DNA of 64,000 nucleotides from Magicicada septendecula (taxonomy: Eukaryota; Arthropoda; Insecta; Hemiptera; Cicadidae), in NCBI GenBank assembly GCA_034769895.1, contig CM068367.1, forward strand, positions 110,344,654 through 110,408,653, written 5' to 3'. Positions 11,390 through 21,440 of this stretch are shown in pieces (position 1 is the stretch's first letter; each line of letters starts with the position of its first letter). Both the position numbers and the translations under genes were made by a program. A model generated the notes under the pieces. That model saw nothing but the letters and a program-made list of their open reading frames with translations, was not told the DNA's origin and searched no databases.

Positions 11390-11495
11390 ATTTTTTACTG
11401 TACTGAAGATGGGGATTTAATCCCCGAAACATGTTGTATGTAAAAAAACTAAGATCGCCTAGTGGATTATACTAGGTAAAAAATTCTTAAGTTAA
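11390..11495 (+). repeat. PLE pseudo-LTR, inverted 5' copy
   Basis: Reverse complement of 10522-10628 with a handful of differences. CTGAAGA lies at 11403-11409 and GAAAC at 11426-11430, with a 6-bp stem between. The base before the core differs from the left copy, giving an A where a C would pair in stem I, so this copy looks weaker as a ribozyme. Confidence 0.75.
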
Positions 11496-11509
11496 CTGTA
11501 TAGAAAGTT

Positions 11510-12045
11510 GAACTTCGATTTTTTTTTAAGCTTAAGATTATATTTTTAGGGGAGAGTATATATCTGATATCAACTTATTTTCTGATATATCAAATGTGTA
11601 TGACATATTGTGTTTTTCTTTATATTGAGAGTTCTCAGTAGTTTAGAATCAAAGTATTAAAAGTTAAGTAATAAGCTCATACGTTTTGATTATATCAAAT
11701 ACTATTATATCAAATTTTTGGAAAAATCTTTATAAAATTGCGTTGGAAGCTGGTACTAATTGCTAATCGATCAGTGTTTAATGAAACCGCACGCGCACAT
11801 ACACTTCCGCTTGTCCAGTGGTTCACAAACGTTTTGAGGAGGATTCTTCAGGAGAGACTTTTGTCAAGACGCACTTTGAAGAAGAGTCATTCATTTTGGA
11901 GCACAAACTTTCCCTTAGAACCTATATAGGAAATAAGCTGACTGACATTCAGTGTTCACTGTGGAAAGTTTTTTAAGCATTTGGGCATGTTGAACCTCGA
12001 ACAATCTATTTTCTGTACCAATTTCTTGAAAAAAATTCACACATA
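11510..12045. other. No recognisable feature
   Basis: AT-rich, then a short open segment (11738-11929) without recognised motifs. Confidence 0.4.
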
Positions 12046-12221
12046 AACGAAAACATTATTAGCCAGGATTTTAGGCCGTGGTCTAGAGTTTGTATTGACA
12101 GACGTTTATCGTTTAACATCGGACGCCATTATCAGTGTGGAAAACAATCGGCGCCGATGTCCGCCAATTCACCTCAGTGATGAGCTAGAGACTATGTATT
12201 TTACCTAAGAAGGCACACCTA

Positions 12222-12405
12222 TATAAACATTCCAAGATCTGCTGTTAACTAATTGGCGCAAGTAGACACTGCAACACCGACCAATTTGGGTTAAACACTT
12301 TATACTGCGTTTTTATTATAATTATATACTAATACGGTCAGAACAATACGACAGTACCACCGTACTATTTCAGTTAGGCCTACTGTGCAGCCGCTTTGTA
12401 GTTAT
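12222..12405. repeat. Dispersed repeat R4, copy 1
   Basis: Colinear with 13144-13333: CATTCCAAGATCTG, GTTAACTAA, AAACACTTTATACT, TCAGAACAATAC and TATTTCAGTTAGGCCTACTG are shared in order. It lies inside the inverted pseudo-LTR pair, while the second copy stands alone, so it was probably inserted there or captured. No coding capacity. Confidence 0.75.
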
Positions 12406-12487
12406 AAAAAAAATAAAATAAAAAAAAAACGTAGTCTACTTCATCACTGGGGTGAAATGGCGGACAGCGTGGCAATCATTTTCGACA

Positions 12488-12522
12488 CTGATGATGGCAT
12501 CTGATGGTGAGGCCGAAACGTC
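12488..12522 (+). ncRNA. Hammerhead ribozyme-like motif (type I, short stem III)
   Basis: CTGATGA, one U, GGC, a 13-nt loop, GCC, then GAAACGTC. Nucleotides on both sides (A-C upstream, U-G downstream) can start stem I. ACGU is self-complementary, as in PLE and retrozyme hammerheads that act as dimers. The extra U next to stem II also occurs in the motifs at 10581-10613 and 63388-63413, so it may be a family feature and not damage. Activity is not shown by sequence alone. Confidence 0.5.
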
Positions 12523-12589
12523 TGACAACACAAATTCTAGACCACGGCCGAACAGCCTGGCTAATAATGTTTCCAACTATATGGACCCC

Positions 12590-13140
12590 GGCCGTAAAAG
12601 CCTTAGGAACTCTATTAAATACATAAACTTATGGACTTATGTTCAGTTAATTACGAGGCGATGTTCAAAAATATAATAAGGCAATGCGTTTAAGGAAGAA
12701 CTGAAGCAGGTTACTGTACCAAACTTTAAAAATTAATCTCGGATTTTATTTTTTTCAAATTTCAATCTCTTCGCGGAGCAAATGGAGATGATTTACGGAG
12801 TCCCAGATACTGAGCGGAGGACGGTTTGGGGAACCTGTGAAGATATAACTTTTTCTTTAATTTATTTAGTCACAATTATGTTTCAACCCGTAACCAATTA
12901 TTTATGAAGATATATTTTTAAACTTTTATACTGTTATTCGTACTTTTTTTATTTATACTTTATTTTTAAACTTTCAGTCCTTGTGTAAAATAAATATATC
13001 AACAATATTAATATGTGGGTGTGCGTGTGCACGTGCGTGTATGTGACATTAACGCCGTTCGTGAATATTTCTTACTATTGGAATCGTTGGAGGTAGTAGA
13101 CATAACATGCCGCTACTGTTATGGATGGAGCAATTACACA
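12590..13140. other. No recognisable feature
   Basis: AT-rich with a short GT-rich patch at 13016-13045. Confidence 0.4.
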
Positions 13141-13143
13141 TTC

Positions 13144-13333
13144 CTTGCATTCCAAGATCTGTTGTTAACTAACTGGCGAAGTAGACGCTGCAACCCCGAC
13201 ATCTGCCTTTGCGTCAAACACTTTATACTACGTTTCTATTATAGCTATATACCTTATATAGTCAGAACAATACCGCAGTACTACCGTACTATTTCAGTTA
13301 GGCCTACTGCTCCTACTGCTGCCGCTTTGTGGT
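13144..13333. repeat. Dispersed repeat R4, copy 2
   Basis: Direct partner of 12222-12405, about 80-85% identical by eye with small indels. Class unknown; no terminal inverted repeats are apparent. Confidence 0.75.
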
Positions 13334-13644
13334 TCGCAAATGGGGACAAATAGGACTGAGGTTCACTAAATACCAAGACGGTCGCTGAGCACGTAACACT
13401 GACCGTATTCTTAGAGTTTTTCATGTATCATAGGTGACAAGAATGTGGCGGTACTATCAAAAATCGTTTTAAAGACAAATGATAGGCTACAGTATGGACT
13501 TCTTGGGTAGTTAGTTGGTAGATTGTTCTGCGGCAGTTCTCCAGTCAGCTCGTAACTCTACCCTCCTCTTCATATCAACATAGGTCCCGCAACCAACATC
13601 TGCAGAACATATTGTAAACGAGAATCTTCCTTCGTACATTCCTT

Positions 13645-13735
13645 CGGTGCCGGATTAAGAGAGGGCTATGGGGCCTAACCCCCGGGTCCCGCTTGTCAGT
13701 GGCCCCATGCCCGACCATTTAAAAATTCTCATTTT
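13645..13735. mobile_element. Possible hAT-type terminus
   Basis: The sequence CGGTGCCGGATTAAG followed by a GGGGCC-rich subterminal region resembles ends of some hAT elements, which often start CAGTGCCGG or CAGTGGCGG. I found no partner end, so this is only a possible orphan terminus. Confidence 0.25.
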
Positions 13736-13739
13736 CGCA

Positions 13740-14245
13740 GGAATAAATAAAGTTTTTCGAGCAAGCGAAATATTAAAAACCGCATTGACAATACCTGAAG
13801 CGCGGATCACGGATTTAAATGAAACTTAGAGTCATGTTTAGGTACATAAGGTTATGGTAAAAGCCAAAGCAGTAAAGTTTAACGCTCAAAAATTCCCCAG
13901 ATATAAGCTATCACAGTTGTTTTATGGTGATTTTTGGAGAAGGCTAAAGAAAAATATACGTCCTTTGAAACTCAATAATTCATATTTTAATGTGCTTGGA
14001 AATACAGTACTTACTAAACACAAAACAAAAGTAGAAAAGATAAGCTTATTTGATTCCTTATTTCATTCTTGTCGAGTGTCGAAATATTAATTCTACGCGA
14101 CGATACAAAGTTTTAAAAACCCTTTGAAATTGAACCAAAAAAATTAACGCTGATAATAAACAAACGGGGTGTAAGGTATAGGATGCGTCTCTTATAGCCT
14201 CTCCTGTACAACCGTCAGCCTCACCTTCACGAGTTGTAGCGGAAG
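13740..14245. other. No recognisable feature
   Basis: AT-rich. The open frame 13854-14090 has no recognised motif. Confidence 0.4.
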
Positions 14246-14249
14246 TTCG

Positions 14250-17200
14250 CTGCATGGTGCACCCTGTTCACACTAACGAGGCTCTGACGACCGAGTGACC
14301 GTCGGTATAAGTGGTCCCCCTACTACCAAGTGCCAACGGCTTCTTTGAAGGCGGATGAGCAGGTAGTAGGTTAGGGCACTCTCTTGTCCTTGGGGTGTGA
14401 AAATACCCCAGAAGGCGGATGAACCAGAGATGGTCAACGGCATAGGATGCAGAAGGCAACGGGAAACCACTGCATTAAAGATTTGAGGATATCCCCAGGC
14501 TTTTAGCATGATGGCTACGTCTAATGCAAAATATTCCGGAGTTTCAATTCCCCCATTCGGTTCTCCGGGGGGGAAGGTGTTGGATAGAGTCAATTCTGAA
14601 GAAGTAAATCCTATTGTCTACAAACGAAAAAATGGATGCAAAATCGGCACTTGGAATGTTAGAACATTACTGAAGCCTGGTAAAATGGAAGAGGTAAAGC
14701 ATTCTATGATAAAGGCAGAGCTTAATATATTAGGTGTCTGCGAGACAAAATGGGCAGGATGTGGTGATTTCGTATCAGGTGATTTCAGAATTATTTACAG
14801 TGGAAAGGAAGACCCAGGAAGAAATGGAGTAGCATTGTTCTTAAGAGGTGAATGGAAGAGTAGTGTCTTGAATACATGTCACAGTAGTGATAGATTACTG
14901 ATGATAAAACTTAGGGCAGAGCCAGTTGATTTGTGTATAATTATGGTGTACTTTCCAACAACAAGTAGTAACGATGAAGATATAGAATTAATGTATGAAC
15001 AGATTGAAAAGTTGCTCAAGATAATAAAGAAAGACGATAATGTAGTTATAATGGGCGACTTTAATGCATCTATTGGTGCTAACAGTAGTCAAAAATGTGC
15101 CGGGAAGTTTGGTTTGGGGAACATCAATGCACGAGGGGAAAGGTTACTTGAGTTTTGTGAGCAGTATGAAATGATCGTCACGAACACATGTTTTGAAGTC
15201 CCCAAAAGACGACGATACACTTGGAAAGCACCGAGGGATGTTAGGAGGCATCAGATCGATTATATTCTAGTCAGACAAAGATATAAGAACCAAGTCAAAT
15301 CTAGTCACTCATATCCTGGTATGGATATAGATAGTGACCATATTCCCGTTATGGCCAAGTGCAATATTAAATTTAGGAAAATCAGGAAATCTAAACAAAA
15401 GAACTGGTGCTTAGAAAAACTGACCGATGACAAAATAGTAAAAGAATTGGAAGAGGAGACAGACATGTTGATGGAAGGAAGGCCAAGTTGGGAGGAAGTA
15501 AAAGATGGAATAATTGCAACAGCACAGCGTGTTCTAGGGAGGAGAAAATTAGAACCACGGAAACCGTGGATGACACAGGAATTGTTGGATCTAATAAGGA
15601 GGCGTAATAAGCTGAGAAATAAGGATTATCAGGAGTACAAGAGAATAAAAAATCAGATTACCTCTATGTGTCGCATTGACAAAGAAAATTGGATGAAACA
15701 ACTAAGTCTTGAAATAGAAGATGATTTCAGTAGAGGAAAATGTGATAAGGCATATTTAAGGATAAAATCGTTACAGTGGAAGCATAAGACTCGAAGTAAT
15801 GTTGTTAAGGATAAAAATGGTAAAATACTTTTCGAAAATGATAAGGTCAGCGAGCGTTGGAAGGAGTATATAGAAGAACTATATGACGGGGAAGCTGTTG
15901 TAGTCACGCAAGAGTTTCTAGAAAATGAGAATGCTGTAGATAGAGATATGGTAGGACCGCCAATTAGCAGGGTGGAATTTGATTATGCCCTTAAAGGTCT
16001 GAGTATGAAAAAAGCGACAGGGCCTGACAGTCTACCAGCAGAGCTTTTGAAAAATGTAGGGGAGAGAACGAAAGACCAGCTATTTCGAATAATTACTGGG
16101 TGCTATGAAGAGGGAGTATTGCCAGTTGATTTCATTAAAAGTAGAACAATCACAATCCCAAAGAAAGGTAAAGTAGACGACTGTGCTAATTATAGAACGA
16201 TAGCCTTAATATCTCATGCTGCTAAGATTTTGCTGAACATAGTGAAGAACAGACTGGAAGGAAAGATTGATCACACTTTGGAGGAGGATCAGTTTGGATT
16301 TAGAGCAGGTAGAGGAACCAGAGAAGCAATCTTGGCTCTGCGGCAGATCTTGGAGAGGAGAATTGAAGTGAATAGGAAAACCTATTTAGTATTTGTGGAT
16401 CTCGAGAAGGCGTTCGACAATGTTGATTGGAAGCTGTTGTTTCAAACTATGAGGAAGTCAGGACTTGACTGGAAAGTTAGAAGGGTAATCTTCAATATTT
16501 ATAAGTCGCAAAGTACTGAAATAGACATAAATGGATGTAAAAAGGAAGCAATAATAAGAAGAGGGGTAAGACAAGGTTGCCCACTGTAACCGTACTTGTT
16601 TAATTTGTTTATAGAAGATGTTGTAACTCAGATGAAAAGGAGTTCTAGGGGAATTAAAATAAATGGGGAACGGATACACAGTATTCGCTTCGCAGATGAT
16701 ATTGTACTGATGGCTGACTCAGAAAAGGATATGACCCGAATGTTAGGTACGTTTAACAAAATTCTTCACGCTTGGAGATTGAGGATAAATGTTAGGAAAA
16801 CTAAAATAATGGTTGTAAGTAAAAAAAGAGAAGACATTAAATCAACCATTATGTTGAACAACACAATATTGGAGCACGTTACTGAATTTTGTTACCTGGG
16901 TAGCATAGTTACAAGTGGGAATAAGTGTCTGGCAGTGATTAAGAGGAGAGTAGCTCTGGCAAAACAAGCATTCCAGAGCAAAAGGAATTTATTAACAAAC
17001 AACCATATTAGCATTGAAACAAGGAAAAAGTTTGTTAAGGTATTTGTATGGAGTGTTTTAACTTACGGGTGTGAATCGTGGACCTTAGGGAAGGTGGAGA
17101 GTGACAGACTTCAGGCAATGGAGATGTGGATTTGGCGGAGAATGACACAAATTAGTTGGACAGATAGGAAGACGAATGAACAGATCTTAGAGGAAATAAA

Positions 17201-17475
17201 TGAGAATAGAACACTGCTTAGGAGTATAGAGGTGAGGAAGATTAAGTTGATAGGGCATGTGATCAGACATAGTGCTTTTTTAACTAACATCTTTGAGGGC
17301 AAAGTAGTGGGGAAGAAGCCCAAAGGAAGACCAAGAACTGCATACTTCCGCAGCACAATGAGTGTCGTGAATAGTGGGTCCTATGGAGAAATGAAGAATA
17401 TCGCAAGGGATAGAGTGACGTGGCTACAGCGACAAGGCATTGCCTTTAGGAGTTAAAAAATAAATAAACAAACGA
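14250..17475 (+). mobile_element. Nearly full-length RTE-type LINE
   Basis: The element comprises a GC-richer leader (about 14250-14507), one long ORF (14508-17456) broken by a single in-frame stop, and a short A-rich tail (17457-17475, AAATAAATAAACAAACG). The leader is related to 8690-9115 on the other strand. The near-absence of frameshifts over 2.9 kb makes it the youngest LINE in the window. Target duplications were not identified with confidence. Confidence 0.85.
14508..17456 (+). pseudogene. RTE-type LINE polyprotein: APE endonuclease + reverse transcriptase, one nonsense codon
   Basis: The frame encodes 982 codons with one TAA at codon 694 (16587-16589). Residues 45-280 form an apurinic-type endonuclease: IGTWNVRTL (46-54), C-E-T-K-W with Glu79, MGDFNAS (182-188), QIDYILV (249-255) and DSDHIPV (275-281, with the catalytic His). 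RT blocks follow: ATGPDSLPAELL, ITIPKKGK, FGFRAGRGT, FVDLEKAFD, RRGVRQGCPL, then the stop, then PYLFN and RFADDIVL (~727-734), the YADD-equivalent catalytic box. The C-terminus has YGCESWTL, LIGHVIRHSA and KPKGRPRTAY. The stop replaces what is normally Ser in R-Q-G-x-P-L-S-P, consistent with TCA to TAA. ATG 14508 is followed by a second ATG; both lie upstream of the endonuclease. The product is truncated before catalysis unless the stop is read through. Confidence 0.9.
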
Positions 17476-17639
17476 ACCATGCGGTGGAGACAATATTTTG
17501 TTTATTATATTTATTAAATGATCGTCTGAATAAAGTAAAGTATTGTGCAAAACGCGAACATTTGATACATGGGCCCCTGATCTTAAATAGCCCCGGGCCC
17601 ACCATAGCCTTAATCTGGCCATGCATTCATTCAAGTGTA

Positions 17640-18010
17640 GTTTTGAGTAAACCCTCGTGTCTTGCTACTCTGTCCCTCCTAGATGTTATACCCTTTCATA
17701 AAGCATTGCGTTTGCCAGCTTTTCTAAAAACTTCTTAATCTCCAGCTAATCCTCATCAGTCTTCTATAGCACAGCTGTTTGAATGACATTAATCTCTTTT
17801 TTCTTTTCGTTTAGTATCGTCCAGACTTCACATACGTACAAGGCGATACACCAAATAAATGTCTTTTACTAACCTCTCCATGGTAACCAGCTAATGTTAT
17901 TAGTTGTTAACAAAGGTTCTTGTTGTTGAATGATGATTTCGTTTGAGCAATCCTGCATTTTATTTCCGTCTTGCTTCTTCAACCTTTTGGTGACTCTGGT
18001 TTCTAGGTAC
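17640..18010 (-). pseudogene. Decayed LINE thumb/C-terminal fragment
   Basis: On the minus strand a patch near 17865-17790 reads FIWCIALYVCEVWTILNEK. It resembles the conserved S-x-L-L-Y-G-C-E-T-W-T region of LINE RT thumbs. Flanks are full of stops and shifts. Extent is approximate. Confidence 0.4.
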
Positions 18011-18019
18011 TGGTGATGG

Positions 18020-18550
18020 TTCATACCGTATAACTTACAAAACGTAAAAGAAGAATCACTTGATGTGCGTAGTATTTAAAGGTTGGTAAAAGTTAAAGAT
18101 GAAAATTCAGACGAAGACCTGAAACAGCAAACTGAGAACCCATCGCTGAACTCAACCTTTCTGATGCTCGTCGACAGAGCGGGACGCGTAAATACAGTTC
18201 AAGTTAAATCCCAGATTGTCTACCTCGGGGAACAAATGTGAAACAAAAAACAACAATCCTAATTCAAAACGACAAAAATCTACAACGATCGGTAGATAAT
18301 TGAGTATACACAAAACAACCGAACTTTAAACAGTCCCTGATTTTCGACGTGGCTTTTGTAACATTCGAATTTTAAATTCTATCGTCCAATGTAACATACT
18401 AAGTTTCCTCTATAAATCTACAAGTTCTACGTTATGTTTCATCGAACCGATCATTACAACATGTAAATGAACAACACGATGGTAGAAACTTTAGAATTGA
18501 TCGAAGGCTAGGCTTTGCCCTAATTCTAGTAAGTACGAAAAGCTTGCTGA
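18020..18550. other. No recognisable feature
   Basis: No supported motif. Possibly further decayed LINE sequence. Confidence 0.35.
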
Positions 18551-18554
18551 ATGC

Positions 18555-19330
18555 AGAAACTCAGTACGCATGTACCATCAGGCCGTGGGTATAAAAATCA
18601 AAGTGGACAAAAGCAAAGTGATGATCGTGACCAAGCAAACTAACGAAGAACCCCTGAATATTAACTTGAGGAAGAAAGAAATTGGATCAGGCTAACAGCT
18701 TCGAATATCTAGCAACAGTTATCAACTCAGATGGAAAGGCTGATGACAAAGTACACCATCGTGTGTAGGAGGCAAAACAAATATCTAATCTTTCTGTGTA
18801 GGAATCTAAGACTTCTAATCTTAATGTGTAGGAAATCACAGAGGAAATCGATGTACGGATCAATAAGACAGTTTTCCTAACCACGTTACAATAAGGGACA
18901 GGAAACCTCGCCCTGCTAGAGAAGACATTCCTGATACTGCAAGCAAGTGAAATGAGATTTTTGAGCAAAACAGCTAGTAGACTTAGGACAGAATGAATTA
19001 GGAATATGGTCATCAGAAATCAGTTTCAGGAGGAATCAGTTGTGGAGGTAGTTGAGAGGAGAGCACTGTACTTGTTTGGGTATGTAATGAGGATGAACAA
19101 AAGGAAACAAAACTCTTCATCACATCACGCTCAGAAGCTTTCATCAGTCTTGACAGAAGTATGCCCAGAAGGAGGAAGAGGAAAACATTAAGTGTATTGA
19201 GAAGCTGGCCACTAGAATGGGGAAACACTATTACAACTGAAACGTCTCGTTCAAAATAAAAGAGAACGTAGAAAGTGACTGAAGGGCCTCTGAAAGTGGA
19301 TGGCACAAGGAGATGACAAAGAAGATGAAG
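18555..19330 (+). pseudogene. Decayed LINE reverse-transcriptase C-terminal half
   Basis: Plus-strand pieces in several frames read VGIKIKVDKSKVMIV (RT block after the catalytic box), FEYLATVINSDG (equivalent of F-x-Y-L-G-S-x-I), EIDVRINKTVFL, MRFLSKTASRLR and YLFGYVMRMNK (equivalent of W-x-G-H-V-x-R-M). Order and spacing fit a LINE 3' half. Many stops (one per ~30-60 codons) mark an old copy. Confidence 0.6.
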
Positions 19331-19796
19331 AAACAAGTGGACAAGAAATGACAAATGAATATCTAGAACAGCGATCTGAGGAGATTAGCATTGAGATCAT
19401 TTGTAACACAGTCGCTCGAGACGCTCTTGATAGAGTAGAACTCCTACTAGAACATAACAACTAACAGGAACTCTGGTTACAACTCAAATTGTCTACATTA
19501 GCATCAGTCTCAGAAACAGTATGGGTCAGTGGAGTACGGACATGACAGCTTTTAAAAAGTCGGTTGGTGCGTTCACAGGTTTTCGTGAGTGCGGATTATG
19601 TCAGCACCGTGTATCCAGTTCACAGTTCGTTCGTATCCTCCAGAACTCATCTTCAGTTTCCTCAAGCCCAAAGATCGTTTGCAAGATTTGTGTGCTTAAA
19701 TATTCTAAGCTGTTGCTAATGTGTAGGTTGGAACGTAAAACGGAGAGAGACAACAACTGATCCTCTTATTTTCTTCACATTATAAAACTGAAGTGA

Positions 19797-20175
19797 TAGT
19801 AATCTGTTTATGCGTTATGATAAACGTGTCGAGGTAAAGGGTAATTGCACCAACATTTTTCTGTAAGAAACGTAAGACAGTACTAAGTATTTAAAATTAA
19901 TCTGAATACTTTTTCTCTTGAGAAAATTTCAAACAGAGATACCGTGGCAAAGTAAACGTCTTTAAGACGCTGTAAAAGTCTCTTTATCGCGTCATATAAC
20001 CTACTAACAGTTCTCCGAGTCTGTTAATAATAAACCCCGCGCGGGCGGCATATTTCCTTGCCACACAGTCAGGAAAGCGCACACCCCCCGCTTTTAATTT
20101 AATTCATCAAGTCTTGCATACAACATAAAACTTCTTGTCTGTACTTTAATTTTTACACCGACTTCACCGTCCTCA
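19797..20175. repeat. Dispersed repeat R2, copy 1
   Basis: Direct partner of 27330-27690. Shared words in order include TGCGTTATGA, GTACTAAGT, TTTAAAATTAA, ATTTCAAACAGAGA, AGTAAACGTCTTTAAGAC, CGTCATATAACC and GTCTGTTAATAATAAACC. About 80% identical by eye. No coding capacity; class unknown. Confidence 0.75.
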
Positions 20176-20179
20176 ACAG

Positions 20180-20665
20180 TTAAACGAGTGGGTTTTTAGT
20201 ATAATCTCAGACTTTATTTACTTTGTCCTAATAAAATGTAATCTCATAGCTGCGAAAAAGTACAGATTTATCTCGGTAATGTACTTTGCACGTTTCTCCT
20301 TCCTAGCGAATTTTTTAATTGTAATTTCTAAACCGACGTCACGGATCATCGAGTTATTGTCCGCTGAGTTTTCTTCCTTAAGAGATGTTTGCTCCCGTAC
20401 AGAGTTTTTAACATTGTCAAAGCGTTTAGTATGTCTTTCCATGTCAATAGTCGTCTTTGTTTTGAATTTTTCACTTCTAGTGAAATATGTTGTGAGGATC
20501 AAGTGGATGGCGACCGTAAAACAGTGAAACAAATTATTGAACACCAGAGTAATCGATACACTTTTCAAAATATTCAAATTACTAAACTTCTTTTAGTTTT
20601 ACTACTATCAATTGCCCTAATAAAAAAAATGTCCGTAGTTGATATAGAGGAACTTTTTACTTTCC
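20180..20665. other. No recognisable feature
   Basis: Open frames on both strands here (e.g. 20218-20577) lack family motifs and are considered chance. Confidence 0.4.
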
Positions 20666-20675
20666 CACTCGAACC

Positions 20676-20720
20676 CACGGTAAGTATAGAATATACTTAT
20701 ATACTTCTATACTTACCGTG
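20676..20720. repeat. Perfect 16-bp-arm palindrome with 13-nt loop
   Basis: CACGGTAAGTATAGAA, then TATACTTATATAC, then the exact reverse complement of the first arm. Flanked by an 11-bp direct repeat ACTCGAACCCA at 20667-20677 and 20721-20731, which overlaps the arm by 2 bp on the left. It looks like a tiny fold-back insertion or a slippage product. Confidence 0.8.
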
Positions 20721-21089
20721 ACTCGAACCCATGTACGTTTATTTACTTTCAAGTTATGAGGTCACGCCTGCCAGATCTATTACATTTAGTTGCCATCGAG
20801 TACTATGTTTGATGACACTGAGTAAGGCACTTTTTAGAAGCCTCAGGCCGTGTATGTATCATTTATGATAATCATCATAATATTTACATCCTGATAATAA
20901 CATTTACGTCTCATCTATTCTAGATTTTTTCTGATTACTAAATTTTTTGAAACTTTTTTGCATATAGACGACATTTGTACATGCCATCACGTCATCCACA
21001 TGTCTGAGCTCTCTCTCTCTCTCCCTCTCTCCCTCTGTCGATTGCTTTCCCTCTCTTGCAACACTTAATATATGTGGGGGAAAATCATT

Positions 21090-21429
21090 TAAAAATTATG
21101 AACCTCATGTAGATTTTATGGCGAAGAGCGGCAGGGAGGTTAAAACTGGAAAAAGTAAGAAACTTCGGAATCCGGGAGATAATGGGGGTACAGTACTCTA
21201 CTGTCGACAAGATAAAAACAAAACAGCTAAGATGGTTTGGGCATATACAAAGAATGCCTGATAATCGACTTCCCAAGCAAATTTTGAAATGGACACCATA
21301 CGGTCGGAGGCGAAGAGTTGGAGAGAAGGCATCAACCGGGCAATGAGAGACCGGGAATTGGAAGAAGAATCTTGGTTAGATCAAGACCAATGGAGACTAG
21401 GGATCGGAAGACGTAGGATAACGCCATGA
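21090..21429 (+). pseudogene. LINE C-terminal fragment
   Basis: KTKQLRWFGHIQRMPDNRLP, then WTPYGRRRRV, then after a frameshift near 21305 SWREGINRAMRDRELEE and WRLGIGRRR, ending at TGA 21427-21429. This is the standard LINE terminus (W-F-G-H-x-x-R-M; G-R-R; W-x-x-x-I-x-x-A-M-x-x-R). Only 11 bp separate the stop from the mariner, so the LINE's 3' tail is either absent or was disrupted by the mariner. Confidence 0.75.
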
Positions 21430-21440
21430 ACTGATTTATA

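Larger units (their letters stand above)
10490..11494 (-). mobile_element. Penelope-like element, truncated, with inverted pseudo-LTRs
   Basis: The outer limits are set by a 12-bp direct repeat, ACTGTATAGAAA, at 10478-10489 and 11495-11506. Inside are two ~106-bp inverted repeats (10522-10628 and 11390-11495), about 95% identical by eye. Between them, on the minus strand, is the C-terminus of a Penelope-like polyprotein with a GIY-YIG endonuclease. The 3' copy of the repeat is followed by a 32-bp tail (10490-10521) before the target duplication. PLEs are known to carry pseudo-LTRs in direct or inverted order and to be 5' truncated. Here truncation has removed the reverse transcriptase and most of the ORF. 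Confidence 0.85.
12047..12575. mobile_element. Inverted pseudo-LTR pair of a second Penelope/retrozyme-like family
   Basis: Segments 12047-12188 and 12438-12575 are inverted repeats of each other (~140 bp, roughly 80% identical by eye) around a 249-bp centre. The right arm carries CTGATGA (12488-12494), one extra U, GGC ... GCC, then GAAACGTC (12515-12522). This is a near-canonical hammerhead core with a 4-bp palindromic stem III (ACGU) and C at the cleavage position. The left arm has mutations in the core (CTGATAA and GATAAACGTC). No PLE coding sequence lies between the arms; the centre holds repeat R4 instead. Confidence 0.6.

Noticed and set aside
16587..16589. Programmed readthrough at the LINE stop codon
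   Set aside because: A single TAA at a conserved Ser codon is most simply a point mutation (TCA to TAA); there is no sign of a conserved recoding context.
20218..20721. Overlapping open frames on both strands
   Set aside because: No recognisable motif; one of them runs through the perfect palindrome at 20676-20720.
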